A DNA stretch of 18,896 nt from an archaeon (GTDB taxonomy: Archaea; Nanobdellota; Nanobdellia; Pacearchaeales; GW2011-AR1), in NCBI GenBank assembly GCA_030593225.1, contig JAUVHP010000011.1, forward strand, positions 1 to 18,896, given 5' to 3'. How positions within the stretch are numbered: the first letter of the stretch is position 1; each line of letters opens with the position of its first letter. This document shows, piece after piece, positions 12,428 to 18,896 of the stretch. The notes below the pieces were generated by a model. It saw nothing but the letters and a program-made list of their open reading frames with translations. It did no database searches and was not told where the DNA came from. The position numbers and the translations under genes are program-made.

Positions 12428-12675
12428 AAAAGATAATTGAATTTAAAGATTGGGTGAAATTTGATTTTCGAGTTGGAGAAGTCAAAAATGTTAGTGATAA
12501 TAAAATGATTATTAATTGTTTGAATAAGGATTTTGAAGTTGGTTTGGGTTTAGACGTAAATAAGGGCGATAAAATTATTGTTGGGATTTATGGTGATAAG
12601 TTAGTTGTATTAACTGCAGAGGAAAGTGTGATTTTTCCTGAAAAAGATATGGAAGTTGGTAGTAGGGTTAGTTAA
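12424..12675 (+). CDS. Miniature paralogue of the tRNA-binding OB-fold protein
   Basis: An 83-residue protein resembling the 134-aa protein encoded at 11458. Its MKKIIEFKDWVKFDFRVGEV (1-20) aligns with ENIIQFEDFAKVDLQVGEI, and its end VVLTAEESVIFPEKDMEVGS aligns with the last strands V.L..P..DV..GS. The middle, including the G-I-K-E-Y loop and the NLAPRKMRGIESQGM motif, is missing or replaced by a short NKMIINCLNKDFEVGLGLDV. It is probably a reduced OB fold. Loss of the canonical tRNA-contact motif suggests it may bind a partner instead of tRNA. It is coupled by ATGA to the nuclease-like gene and converges, with a 4-base overlap, on the HIT gene. Confidence 0.65.
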   Translation: MKKIIEFKDWVKFDFRVGEVKNVSDNKMIINCLNKDFEVGLGLDVNKGDKIIVGIYGDKLVVLTAEESVIFPEKDMEVGSRVS

Positions 12676-12685
12676 AATTTTAACT
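12670..12685. terminator. 16-bp palindrome shared by two convergent stop codons
   Basis: AGTTAAAATTTTAACT is a perfect palindrome containing the TAA of the plus-strand OB-fold gene (12673-12675) and the TAA of the minus-strand HIT gene (12672-12674). It may act as a two-way terminator or be a by-product of the overlap. It has no loop and is AT-rich, so its terminator strength is uncertain. Confidence 0.35.
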
Positions 12686-13106
12686 GATGTTTTATATCTT
12701 CTTTAATTTTCATTAAAAATTCTAAATGTAATTTTGGTTGTTGGTAAGGTGCGTAGTTGTGCCCGAAATTTTGGTCTGTAAATTTTAAATAACGATTTGT
12801 TCTTGGTGTCTTATAACGAGGAATGAAGTGTGCGTGAAGGTGTCGTGTTTCATTACACATAATTGAAAGGTTATCTGTATCGTGTTGAAATAATGTTTGA
12901 ATTGCTTTATTCCATTCTTGATAAATTATATGATGTAATTCAAAGGTCTCGTGTGGGCGCATGTCTTTTGCAGTTTCTGCTTCTGGTCTTTTTGCCCAAG
13001 CATAACATCTTCCAATATATGGAAATTGTTTTTCATAAAGGTATAATTCCCAGAATTTATATTTTTTAATTATAAATTGGTCATAATAAGATTTGTCTTT
13101 TTCCAT
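12672..13106 (-). CDS. HIT-family nucleotide hydrolase/transferase
   Basis: A 144-residue protein with the histidine triad H89-L-H91-A-H93-F-I-P-R near the middle of the C-terminal half. HIT proteins (Hint, Fhit, Ap4A hydrolase and GalT relatives) act on nucleotide phosphoesters or anhydrides through the central histidine (here H91). The N-terminal part is unusual: W/Y-rich (FWELYLYEKQFPYIGRCYAW, 18-37), with a second His cluster (ELHHII, 56-61). The tail after the triad (about 50 residues) is longer than in Hint. The start at 13106 (MEKDKSYY) is 4 bases after the metK stop; a longer start at 13127 would overlap metK. It is co-transcribed with metK, so a link to nucleotide by-products is possible. 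Confidence 0.75.
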   Translation of the reverse strand: MEKDKSYYDQFIIKKYKFWELYLYEKQFPYIGRCYAWAKRPEAETAKDMRPHETFELHHIIYQEWNKAIQTLFQHDTDNLSIMCNETRHLHAHFIPRYKTPRTNRYLKFTDQNFGHNYAPYQQPKLHLEFLMKIKEDIKHQLKF

Positions 13107-13110
13107 TTCT

Positions 13111-14283
13111 TTAATAATTAAAAGCAATGTCTCGCAATTCTTGAAGTTTGTCTAGTTTTTCCCAAGGAAAGAAATCTCCTTCAGCTTTTTGTCCAAAATG
13201 GCCTCCGAATGAAGTTTTTTGATAGATTGGTTTTTTTAGATTTAGTGAATTAATTATTCCTTCAGGAGATAAATTAAAAACTTTTCTTACAGCTTTTTCA
13301 ATTATTTGATTTGAGAATTTGCCTGTTTTATGTGTGTCAATAGTTATATTTAATGGTTGAGAATATCCTATTGCGTAACTTAATTGAATTTCGCATTTTT
13401 CAGCAAGTCCTGCTGCTACAATGTTTTTTGCAACCCATCTTGCTGCATAGGCCGCACTTCTATCTACTTTTGAAGGGTCTTTTCCTGAGAACGCTCCTCC
13501 TCCGTGTTTTGCATAGCCACCATAAGTATCTACGATTATTTTTCTTCCTGTTAAGCCAGTATCTCCATCTGGACCTCCGACGACAAATCTTCCAGTAGGA
13601 TTTATATAAATTTTAGTTTTTTCATTTATTAAATTTCCACAAATTGGTTTAATAATTTTTTTCAATACATCTTCTCTTATTTTTTCTAAATTTACTGATT
13701 CTTTATGGTGTGTTGAAAAAACTATTGCTTCAATATATTGGGGGATTTCATCTTCATAACAAATTGTAACTTGGCTTTTACAATCTGGATAAATATAATT
13801 TATTTCTTCTGATTCTCTTAGTTCTTTTGCTTTTTTTACCATTTGATGAGCTAAATCAATTGCAAGAGGCATATAACTCCCTGTTTCATTTGTTGCATAA
13901 CCAAACATAATTCCTTGGTCTCCTGCACCTTGTTCTTTGAATAAACCTTCTCCTTCACTCACTCCTTGGCTTATGTCTGGAGATTGTGCATGAATTTTGA
14001 CATCTATTGATGCATTTTGATAATCAAATTGTATTTTATCAGAAGTATATCCTATTTCTTTTATTGTATTTCTTGCGACTTCTTCATAGTTTATTTGGGC
14101 TGTTGTTGTCACTTCACCAGCAATCACAACTGTATTTGTTGTAACTAATGTTTCCACAGCAACTCGGCTATTTGGGTCTTCTCTTAAACAAGCATCAAGA
14201 ATTCCGTCAGAAATAGCATCACAAACTTTATCTGGATGTCCTATTCCTACAGATTCAGATGTGAAAAAATATTTCTCTGACAT
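13111..14283 (-). CDS. metK: S-adenosylmethionine synthetase, bacterial type
   Basis: It makes SAM from methionine and ATP. GHPDK (15-19), the loop GAGDQGIMFGYA (119-130) and GGGAFSGKDPSKVDRSAAYA (261-280) are diagnostic of bacterial/eukaryotic MetK. They differ from the distinct archaeal MAT family (COG1812) used by most archaea. The length is 390 residues, as usual, and no catalytic residue is visibly lost. I use ATG 14283 rather than the TTG at 14286. A TATA-like CTTATAAATAA (14302-14312, minus strand) lies about 24 bases upstream. The HIT gene follows in the same operon. The enzyme could supply the methyltransferase at 236 and others. Confidence 0.96.
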   Translation of the reverse strand: MSEKYFFTSESVGIGHPDKVCDAISDGILDACLREDPNSRVAVETLVTTNTVVIAGEVTTTAQINYEEVARNTIKEIGYTSDKIQFDYQNASIDVKIHAQSPDISQGVSEGEGLFKEQGAGDQGIMFGYATNETGSYMPLAIDLAHQMVKKAKELRESEEINYIYPDCKSQVTICYEDEIPQYIEAIVFSTHHKESVNLEKIREDVLKKIIKPICGNLINEKTKIYINPTGRFVVGGPDGDTGLTGRKIIVDTYGGYAKHGGGAFSGKDPSKVDRSAAYAARWVAKNIVAAGLAEKCEIQLSYAIGYSQPLNITIDTHKTGKFSNQIIEKAVRKVFNLSPEGIINSLNLKKPIYQKTSFGGHFGQKAEGDFFPWEKLDKLQELRDIAFNY

Positions 14284-14301
14284 CAATTTTAGAATTAATA
14301 G

Positions 14302-14312
14302 TTATTTATAAG
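14302..14312 (-). promoter_or_regulatory. TATA box of metK
   Basis: On the minus strand CTTATAAATAA is centred about 24 bases before the ATG at 14283, fitting a leaderless metK mRNA. Confidence 0.5.
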
Positions 14313-14340
14313 AATTATTATGTTTTATTATAATAATTCT
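14311..14340. repeat. Perfect 11-bp inverted repeat between minD-like gene and metK
   Basis: AGAATTATTAT (14311-14321) and ATAATAATTCT (14330-14340) are exact reverse complements with an 8-nt loop. The dyad sits 19 bases after the stop of the MinD-like gene and abuts the metK TATA box. It could be a terminator hairpin for the former or a regulatory site upstream of the latter. Part of the match is expected from AT-richness. Confidence 0.6.
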
Positions 14341-14358
14341 TTAAATTAATGAATAAAT

Positions 14359-15135
14359 TTATTTTTTAATTCCTAATTTTTTGTAAATTTTTTCCATTAA
14401 AGTTTCTTTATCTTTATCTGAATTATATTCTACTCCTGTAATTTTTGCTGCGATTTCTTTATATGCCCTCGCAGATTTGCTTTTTGGATGTGTGTGTATT
14501 ATTGCATCTTTTTTATTAAGTGATTTTTGAATATCTTCATCTTCTGGAATCATTCCCAAGATTGGAACTTCTAGCATTTCTTTTACTGTTTCTGGTTTCA
14601 TTTCTGAATTATTTTTTCTAACTCGTGTAATAATTGTTCCCATTACTGGTTTTTTTAGTTCTTCAGCAATTTTAATTGTTTTAAGTGCATCTGTTATTGC
14701 TGGCATTTCTGGATTTGTTATTATTATTAATTCATCTGCCATTTCTATTGTAGAAAGGGCTTCATTTCCTAGTCCGGCTGCACAATCAATTATAACATAT
14801 TCTGCTAAATTTTCAAATTCTTTTTTGAAATTTTTAATTTCTTCTGGTTTAGTTTTTTTAAGTTCTTTAATTGATAATGAGGAAGGGATAATTTTTAATC
14901 CAGATTCGTGTTCGTAAACTGCTTCAAATAAATCTTCTTTTTTTGAGAGAACTTGATTTAGAGTAATTGGGACTTCGGGGGCCCCTAAATGTATTCCAAT
15001 ATTTGGGGTTGATAAATTTCCGTCAATAATAATTACATCTCCTCCAAAGTGGTTAATGGCTGCACCTAAATTTATTGCAGAGGTGGTTTTTCCTACACCT
15101 CCTTTTCCAGATGTAATAACTATTGTTTTTGACAT
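14359..15135 (-). CDS. MinD/ParA-family P-loop ATPase
   Basis: A 258-residue ATPase with the deviant Walker A KGGVGKTT at 11-18, the switch I/A' region VIIIDGNLSTPNIGIHLG (34-51) and switch II VIIDCAAGLG (114-123). MinD proteins of archaea act in positioning or membrane-associated assembly. The last residues (TLMEKIYKKLGIKK) form a short amphipathic basic helix like the MinD membrane-targeting sequence. No MinC/MinE is present in the window. The gene lies 12 bases downstream of a helical protein gene (15148-15588), so that protein may be its partner. Confidence 0.85.
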   Translation of the reverse strand: MSKTIVITSGKGGVGKTTSAINLGAAINHFGGDVIIIDGNLSTPNIGIHLGAPEVPITLNQVLSKKEDLFEAVYEHESGLKIIPSSLSIKELKKTKPEEIKNFKKEFENLAEYVIIDCAAGLGNEALSTIEMADELIIITNPEMPAITDALKTIKIAEELKKPVMGTIITRVRKNNSEMKPETVKEMLEVPILGMIPEDEDIQKSLNKKDAIIHTHPKSKSARAYKEIAAKITGVEYNSDKDKETLMEKIYKKLGIKK

Positions 15136-15147
15136 TTTGAAGAATTT

Positions 15148-15588
15148 TTATTTTAAGATATACTGTCTTGTAATACTTATAAATTTTTCTAGGTTTTCTG
15201 CATAGATTTTTAATTGTTCCAAGTTAATATTTATTTCTTTTCCTCTATAAGTTACTTTTAGATTTACATTTTTTCTGAATTCTCCAATTCTTTCTTTTCT
15301 AAGTTCTTCTATTTTCCTAAACATTTCATACATTTCAATTACTTTTAGAAACTCTTTATCATTTTTGAATATTTTTTTTATTTCTTTAATTTTATCTATT
15401 GGATTAGTTGGAATTGTTTTTATTTTCTTTTTCTTTTTAGCATGTTCTAATATTTCATCTATTGCAGTTTCAATCATTTTTCTCCATCTTAGAATTAAGT
15501 TTAAAATAACATCACAAGTTTTTGTGTATTTTAAGCTTACATATAATAGATGGTCTGCGCTTATTTTTTCTTGCATAATTTCTTCCAT
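15148..15588 (-). CDS. Helical hypothetical protein co-transcribed with the MinD-like ATPase
   Basis: I do not recognise this 146-residue protein. It is mostly alpha-helical and basic. The N-terminal half has HLLYVSLKYTKTCDVILNLI (13-32), then a lysine-rich linker (about 50-62, KKKKKIKTIP). A charged helical centre follows (about 63-103), then a possible beta hairpin (VNLKVTYRGKEININLEQ, 108-125) and a last helix. The N-terminal helical pair recalls HEPN-like bundles but lacks a clear R-x4-6-H motif, so I do not claim that. It starts the operon leading to the MinD-like gene 12 bases downstream. The 11-bp motif AAGCTTCTGAA lies 31-41 bases upstream of its ATG. Confidence 0.6.
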   Translation of the reverse strand: MEEIMQEKISADHLLYVSLKYTKTCDVILNLILRWRKMIETAIDEILEHAKKKKKIKTIPTNPIDKIKEIKKIFKNDKEFLKVIEMYEMFRKIEELRKERIGEFRKNVNLKVTYRGKEININLEQLKIYAENLEKFISITRQYILK

Positions 15589-15741
15589 TTTAGGTTATTG
15601 TTAATAGTTAATACAAACTTCAGAAGCTTGGATAAATAATTTAAAGGAAAAGAAGTTTATATATATTTCTTAGATATAGTTTTATCAAAGTATATGAATT
15701 AGTAGAATAATCTTTATAAGCTTCTGAAAATATAATCTTTT
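15589..15741. promoter_or_regulatory. Divergent promoter region with a shared 11-bp motif
   Basis: AAGCTTCTGAA occurs at 15718-15728 on the plus strand, just inside the TATA box of the gene at 15742. It occurs again at 15619-15629 on the minus strand, upstream of the gene at 15588. Each gene thus sees the same motif in the same orientation. This suggests a common regulator or a common promoter element; the regulator is unknown. Confidence 0.5.
15713..15720 (+). promoter_or_regulatory. TATA box of the gene at 15742
   Basis: TTTATAAG is centred about 26 bases before ATG 15742. Its 3' end overlaps the AAGCTTCTGAA motif, a position where a bound repressor would block TBP or polymerase. Confidence 0.55.
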
Positions 15742-16095
15742 ATGAGCAAAGATTTTAATCCTTATGATGTTCAGAATTATTTTGGAAAGACATTTATAAC
15801 TGAGAGTGGATCTTCATATGGTTTAACTAAAGAAGGTAAATTTACTGGAAGAAAAAACATTGAAGGTACAGAGATTATGTTAATTGCAGGAGTTAATCCA
15901 GATATAAAATCTTATTATCAAGTAGTTAATTGCTTAAATCCTTCAATTTCTAAAAAAAGATTAGATAATTTGATTGAGGATAAAGGAAAAGAAGTTGAAG
16001 TTGGTCTTAGATTGGTTTTAAGTTTGACACCAAAATCTGCTAAACAAAAAGGTCTTCATGGTTTGATAACTTCTCCTATTAAAGAGATAATTTAG
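15742..16095 (+). CDS. Hypothetical protein, 117 aa
   Basis: No family recognised. It is small and soluble, with a beta-rich N-terminal half (NYFGKTFITESGSSYGLTKE, then FTGRKNIEGTEIMLIAGV) suggesting a small barrel or sheet. A short helical segment follows (about 72-85, SKKRLDNLIEDKG) and then another strand (VEVGLRLVLSL). No signal, metal site or catalytic motif is apparent. It is transcribed divergently from the helical-protein/minD operon with a shared 11-bp upstream motif and from its own TATA box, and it converges on NAC (22 bases between stops). Confidence 0.6.
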   Translation: MSKDFNPYDVQNYFGKTFITESGSSYGLTKEGKFTGRKNIEGTEIMLIAGVNPDIKSYYQVVNCLNPSISKKRLDNLIEDKGKEVEVGLRLVLSLTPKSAKQKGLHGLITSPIKEII

Positions 16096-16117
16096 ATTAA
16101 TATTTTTTAAAAATTTA

Positions 16118-16447
16118 TTAACTCAATTCAAGAATTGATTCTGCTAAATCACTTGTTTTTTCTAATGATTCTTTTGCTTGTTCTTTTGAACATCCTGTTT
16201 TTTCAACTATTGTGTTTATGTCGTCTTCTGAAACTTCAACTTCTTCTGATTCTTCTTTTTCTTCTCCTGTAATTTGAAAAGAAACTTGCCCTTGCATTTT
16301 AATTTTTATTACTGAAGGTTCTTCAATGATTAATTTTCCACCATCTTTTTTTTCAATTATAACTTTTGAAGCAGAAATTTCCTCTTGGGCAATTCCCATT
16401 TGTTTCATCATTCCTTGCATTTTTTTTGGATTTATTCCGCCGAACAT
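16118..16447 (-). CDS. nac: Nascent polypeptide-associated complex protein (archaeal NAC alpha)
   Basis: A 109-residue protein that binds ribosomes and emerging chains as a homodimer in archaea. The N-terminus MFGGINPKKMQGMMKQMGI is characteristic. The NAC barrel spans about 20-62 (EEISASKVIIEKKDGGKLII, EEPSVIKIKMQGQVSFQITG). An acidic linker follows (63-72), then a UBA domain (73-109, SEDDINTIVEKTGCSKEQAK...). The length is normal. Its ATG follows the Sec61-beta stop after one base, linking chain exit and membrane insertion in one transcript. Confidence 0.95.
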   Translation of the reverse strand: MFGGINPKKMQGMMKQMGIAQEEISASKVIIEKKDGGKLIIEEPSVIKIKMQGQVSFQITGEEKEESEEVEVSEDDINTIVEKTGCSKEQAKESLEKTSDLAESILELS

Positions 16448-16448
16448 T

Positions 16449-16607
16449 TTAGTAATAAACTCCTAAGAAAATTCTGAATACGATTATTAAAATTATGAAT
16501 GCTATTACATGTATTGGTTTTAGATTAAATCTACTTTCGTATTCTTCATTAAAACTTGTTAGTCCTCCAAATCCGGGGAGATTTATTCCTGAACCTTTTT
16601 GTGCCAT
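16449..16607 (-). CDS. Sec61-beta (SecG-equivalent) subunit of the protein translocase
   Basis: A 52-residue tail-anchored protein: MAQKGSGINLPGFGGLTSFN, EEYESRFNLKP, then one membrane helix IHVIAFIILIIVFRIFLGVYY (32-52). A G-rich N-terminus with 'P.FGGL..F.EE', a conserved L-K-P just before the helix and a single C-terminal helix are typical of archaeal Sec61-beta. It is too short for usual ORF cut-offs. A minus-strand TATA-like TTTTTATA (16630-16637) is about 26 bases upstream of the ATG. The NAC gene starts one base after its stop. Confidence is high from pattern and context. Confidence 0.88.
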   Translation of the reverse strand: MAQKGSGINLPGFGGLTSFNEEYESRFNLKPIHVIAFIILIIVFRIFLGVYY

Positions 16608-16653
16608 ATAAAAATATAGAGGTGGTGAGTATAAAAATGTTTTTACAAAAAGA

Positions 16654-16660
16654 TTTATAA
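16654..16660 (+). promoter_or_regulatory. TATA box of valS
   Basis: TTTATAA is centred about 26 bases before ATG 16683, fitting a leaderless valS mRNA. It lies back to back with the Sec61-beta promoter (16630-16637, minus strand). Confidence 0.55.
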
Positions 16661-16682
16661 CTTTTATATTAATGAATTTATT

Positions 16683-18896
16683 ATGGGAATTAAAGATATA
16701 AAGAATTGGTCTGTTGAAATTGAAAAGCCAATTGTTGAGAAATGGAAAAAGTCAAATCAGTTTAAATTTGATGTTAAAACAAAGAAGAAAATTTATTCTA
16801 TTGATACGCCGCCGCCGTATATTAATGCACCGATTCATATTGGGCATGCAACGACTTATGCATATCAGGATTTTTTTGCACGGTTTTGGAGAATGAAGGG
16901 CTTTGAAGTTTTGTTTCCTCTTGGATTAGATAGAAATGGTTTACCAATTGAAATAAGTGCAGAGAAAAAGTTTAAGGTTTCTCCGTTTGTTGTTGGTAGG
17001 GAAAAATTTATTTTTTATTGCAAAAAACTTCTCGAGGAAACAGCGTTGGGTTCTACTGAAAGATTTGCACAACTGGGAATTTCTTTTAATTCTTATTCAA
17101 AGACAGATGAAATTGGAAGTGTTTATTTTACTGATTCAGATGAATTTAGGGCTTTGACTCAAGCAACTTTTGCTGATTTATATAAAAGGGGTTTGGTGTA
17201 TGAGGATACTAGAATTAATAATTGGGATTCAAAGTTACGGACCACGATTGCAGATTCTGAGATTGATTATGTTGAGAAAGAGACAATGTTTAATGATATT
17301 AAATGGAAAGTTAAAGAGACAGGCGAGGAGATTGTTATTGGGACGACGCGTCCTGAATTGATTTGCAGTTGTGGGATGGTTATTTTTAATTCTAAAGATG
17401 GAAGATATAAGCATCTTGAGGACAAGACAGCGATTAGCCCTATTTTTGAGAAGGAGGTGTTGATTAAATCGCATCCGTTTGCACAAGTTGATAAGGGAAC
17501 TGGTCTGGTTATGATGTGTTCTGCTGGAGATGTTACAGATATTCAATTTTTTAGAGAACAGGGTTTGAAACCTGTTATTTCTATAGAAGGGGACGGAAAG
17601 ATGAATGAAAATGCTGGTTTTTTGAAAGGACTGAAAGTTAAATCTGCGAGGGAAAAAATTATTCAGGAATTGAAAGATAGGCATTTGTTGGTTAAACAAG
17701 AGAAGATTACTCATAGGACACCGATTTCTGAGCGTTCTAAAGTTGATGTTGAATTTATTGAGATGCCTGAGTTTTATGTTAAGCAATTAGATGTTAAAGA
17801 TAAGATTAAGAAGTTGGCGGGGAAGATTAATTTTTATCCTGAAAGTTCTCGGAAGATTTTGAATGATTGGGTTGATTCTATTTCTATTGATTGGCCTGTT
17901 TCTCGTCGGAGATTTTATGCTACTGAAATTCCTTTATGGTATTCTAAAGATTTAGTTGCTGTTCCTGTAGATAAAAAATATTATCAGCCGTGGAAAGAAA
18001 ATGTGCCTGAAAATGCAGAAGTTTTAGAAAATGGAAAAGTTGTTGGAAAAGTTTCTGATGTTAAGTTTAAAGATTTAAAATGGAAAGGAGAGGAGAGAGT
18101 TTTTGATACTTGGTTTGATTCTTCAATTTCTGAGTTGTTTATTTTAGGTTATGGTTCAAATAAAAGTATTTTTGATAAGGCGTATCCTGTTAGTTTGCGA
18201 CCACAGGGTAAGGAAATTGTTAGGACTTGGTTGTATTATAGTTTGTTGAGAGGATATTATGAGACAGGTAAAATGCCTTTTGAAAGTGCGTGGATTCATC
18301 AGCATATTTTGGATAATAAAGGAATTAAGATGAGCAAGAGTTTGGGTAATGTAATTGACCCGCAAGATTTGATTTCTGAATTTGGGGCAGAGGGGTTTCG
18401 GCTTTGGGCAGCAACAGAAGGTGATTTGTCGAAGATTGATTTGAGATGTTCTAAAGATAGAATTCGTGGAGAGTTGAAAACTTTGAATAAACTTTTGAAT
18501 GTTTCGAAGTTTGTTTTTATGTTTGACAAGCCAAAGAAAAAACTTAAATTAGAAAAGTTAGATGAATTATTTATTGATTATATTGAAGATTTGACTCTGT
18601 TTTCAGAAGAGCATTACGAGAAATATGATTTTTATAAGCCATCTATAAAATTGAGGCATTTTTTATGGGAGATTTTTGCTTCGCATTATATTGAAGTTAT
18701 TAAGTCAAGGGCGTATAATCAAGAGAAAAAGTTTTCTAAGATTGAGAGTGAGTCGGCAAAATATACTTTGTATTTTTTACTTGAGAGATTGTTGGTTTTA
18801 TTTTATCCTGTGATTCCACAAATTACTTCTACGATTGCAAAAGAAATGAAAATTGATTTATTGAAAATTGAATTTCCAGAGACAAAAAAAGGAAAA
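16683..18896 (+). CDS. valS: Valyl-tRNA synthetase (3' end outside window)
   Basis: It charges tRNA-Val with valine. The frame stays open for 738 codons to the window end without a stop. HIGH is at residues 52-55 (APIHIGHA) and KMSKS at 549-553 (GIKMSKSLGN). The editing domain contains GTTRPELICSCGM (about 220-232). The LDRNGLPIE motif (about 82-90) resembles the D-x-N-G-L-P-T-E of ValRS rather than the D-x-H-G-L-P-x-E of IleRS, and T-T-R-P-E-L also points to ValRS. After KMSKS the anticodon-binding helices begin (RCSKDRIRGELKTLNKLLNV). ValRS is usually about 850-900 residues, so 100 or more C-terminal residues are missing only because of the window end. The start at 16683 agrees with the TATA spacing. 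Some GC-rich codons (GATACGCCGCCGCCG) simply encode the D-T-P-P-P motif. Confidence 0.95.
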   Translation, partial: MGIKDIKNWSVEIEKPIVEKWKKSNQFKFDVKTKKKIYSIDTPPPYINAPIHIGHATTYAYQDFFARFWRMKGFEVLFPLGLDRNGLPIEISAEKKFKVSPFVVGREKFIFYCKKLLEETALGSTERFAQLGISFNSYSKTDEIGSVYFTDSDEFRALTQATFADLYKRGLVYEDTRINNWDSKLRTTIADSEIDYVEKETMFNDIKWKVKETGEEIVIGTTRPELICSCGMVIFNSKDGRYKHLEDKTAISPIFEKEVLIKSHPFAQVDKGTGLVMMCSAGDVTDIQFFREQGLKPVISIEGDGKMNENAGFLKGLKVKSAREKIIQELKDRHLLVKQEKITHRTPISERSKVDVEFIEMPEFYVKQLDVKDKIKKLAGKINFYPESSRKILNDWVDSISIDWPVSRRRFYATEIPLWYSKDLVAVPVDKKYYQPWKENVPENAEVLENGKVVGKVSDVKFKDLKWKGEERVFDTWFDSSISELFILGYGSNKSIFDKAYPVSLRPQGKEIVRTWLYYSLLRGYYETGKMPFESAWIHQHILDNKGIKMSKSLGNVIDPQDLISEFGAEGFRLWAATEGDLSKIDLRCSKDRIRGELKTLNKLLNVSKFVFMFDKPKKKLKLEKLDELFIDYIEDLTLFSEEHYEKYDFYKPSIKLRHFLWEIFASHYIEVIKSRAYNQEKKFSKIESESAKYTLYFLLERLLVLFYPVIPQITSTIAKEMKIDLLKIEFPETKKGK

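Noticed and set aside
15148..15588. HEPN toxin assignment for the helical protein
   Set aside because: The helical layout is compatible, but no convincing R-x4-6-H motif is seen, and the neighbour is a MinD-like ATPase rather than a nucleotidyltransferase.
17235..17786. Long minus-strand open frame (183 aa)
   Set aside because: It lies antisense within valS, whose motifs and continuous frame are clear; the predicted protein is low-complexity with no domain.
1..18896. tRNA, rRNA or riboswitch genes
   Set aside because: No TTCGA/GGTTC-type T-loop with acceptor stem pairing or rRNA-like stretch was found by eye in the intergenic regions; the GC-rich patch at 3150-3210 does not fold as a tRNA.

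Overview
The window looks like part of the chromosome of a DPANN archaeon of the Pacearchaeota/Woesearchaeota kind. DNA is very AT-rich and genes are packed tightly. Archaeal markers include nascent-polypeptide-associated complex (NAC) alpha, Sec61-beta, an OapC-type Zn-ribbon protein, a duplicated Lrp/AsnC regulator and a class III (pilin-like) signal peptide of the G|QLTIF type. Many genes have a TATA-like box centred about 24-27 bases before their ATG, as expected for leaderless mRNAs. Adenylate kinase (zinc LID), S-adenosylmethionine synthetase and MetRS are of bacterial-like types. This placement is inferred from gene content and style, not from a search.

Layout. 1-172: 3' end of a gene that is probably oapB (DUF2073). 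173-2577: a 2.4-kb module (methyltransferase, unknown protein, tandem Lrp regulator) bounded by a 43-bp direct repeat, sitting between oapB and oapC. 2657-3058: oapC. 3059-3434: a non-coding stretch with two copies of a small hairpin repeat. 3435-4639: ndk and adk. 4691-7264: two exported proteins of unknown role. 7280-9417 (minus): a zinc-ribbon/Hsp20-like protein and an MFS transporter. 9492-12675: a metG operon with two small membrane proteins, a separate tRNA-binding OB-fold protein, an Mrr-like nuclease and a miniature OB-fold paralogue. 12672-14283 (minus): metK and a HIT protein. 14359-15588 (minus): a MinD-like ATPase and a helical partner, divergent from an unknown gene (15742-16095). 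16118-16607 (minus): Sec61-beta and NAC. 16683-end: valS, running off the window. No rRNA, tRNA, CRISPR array, integrase or transposase was found.

The most interesting signal is a dispersed element of about 55 nt with four copies here. Its first 21 nt are invariant in the three compact copies, and its 3' part folds into a hairpin kept by compensatory base changes. Two copies lie between genes. Two are inserted in frame within protein genes, in two different reading frames. One lengthens only the leader peptide of a class III signal sequence, right at the expected cleavage site. The other adds about 19 residues to a loop of the tRNA-binding OB-fold protein. This resembles the Rickettsia palindromic elements in concept, but I do not know of a described archaeal equivalent. 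Other points of note are the flanking repeat of the 2.4-kb module, whose differences are all synonymous in the oapB frame; a duplicated MetRS N-terminus preserved as a short upstream ORF; and a shared 11-bp motif in front of two divergent transcription units.
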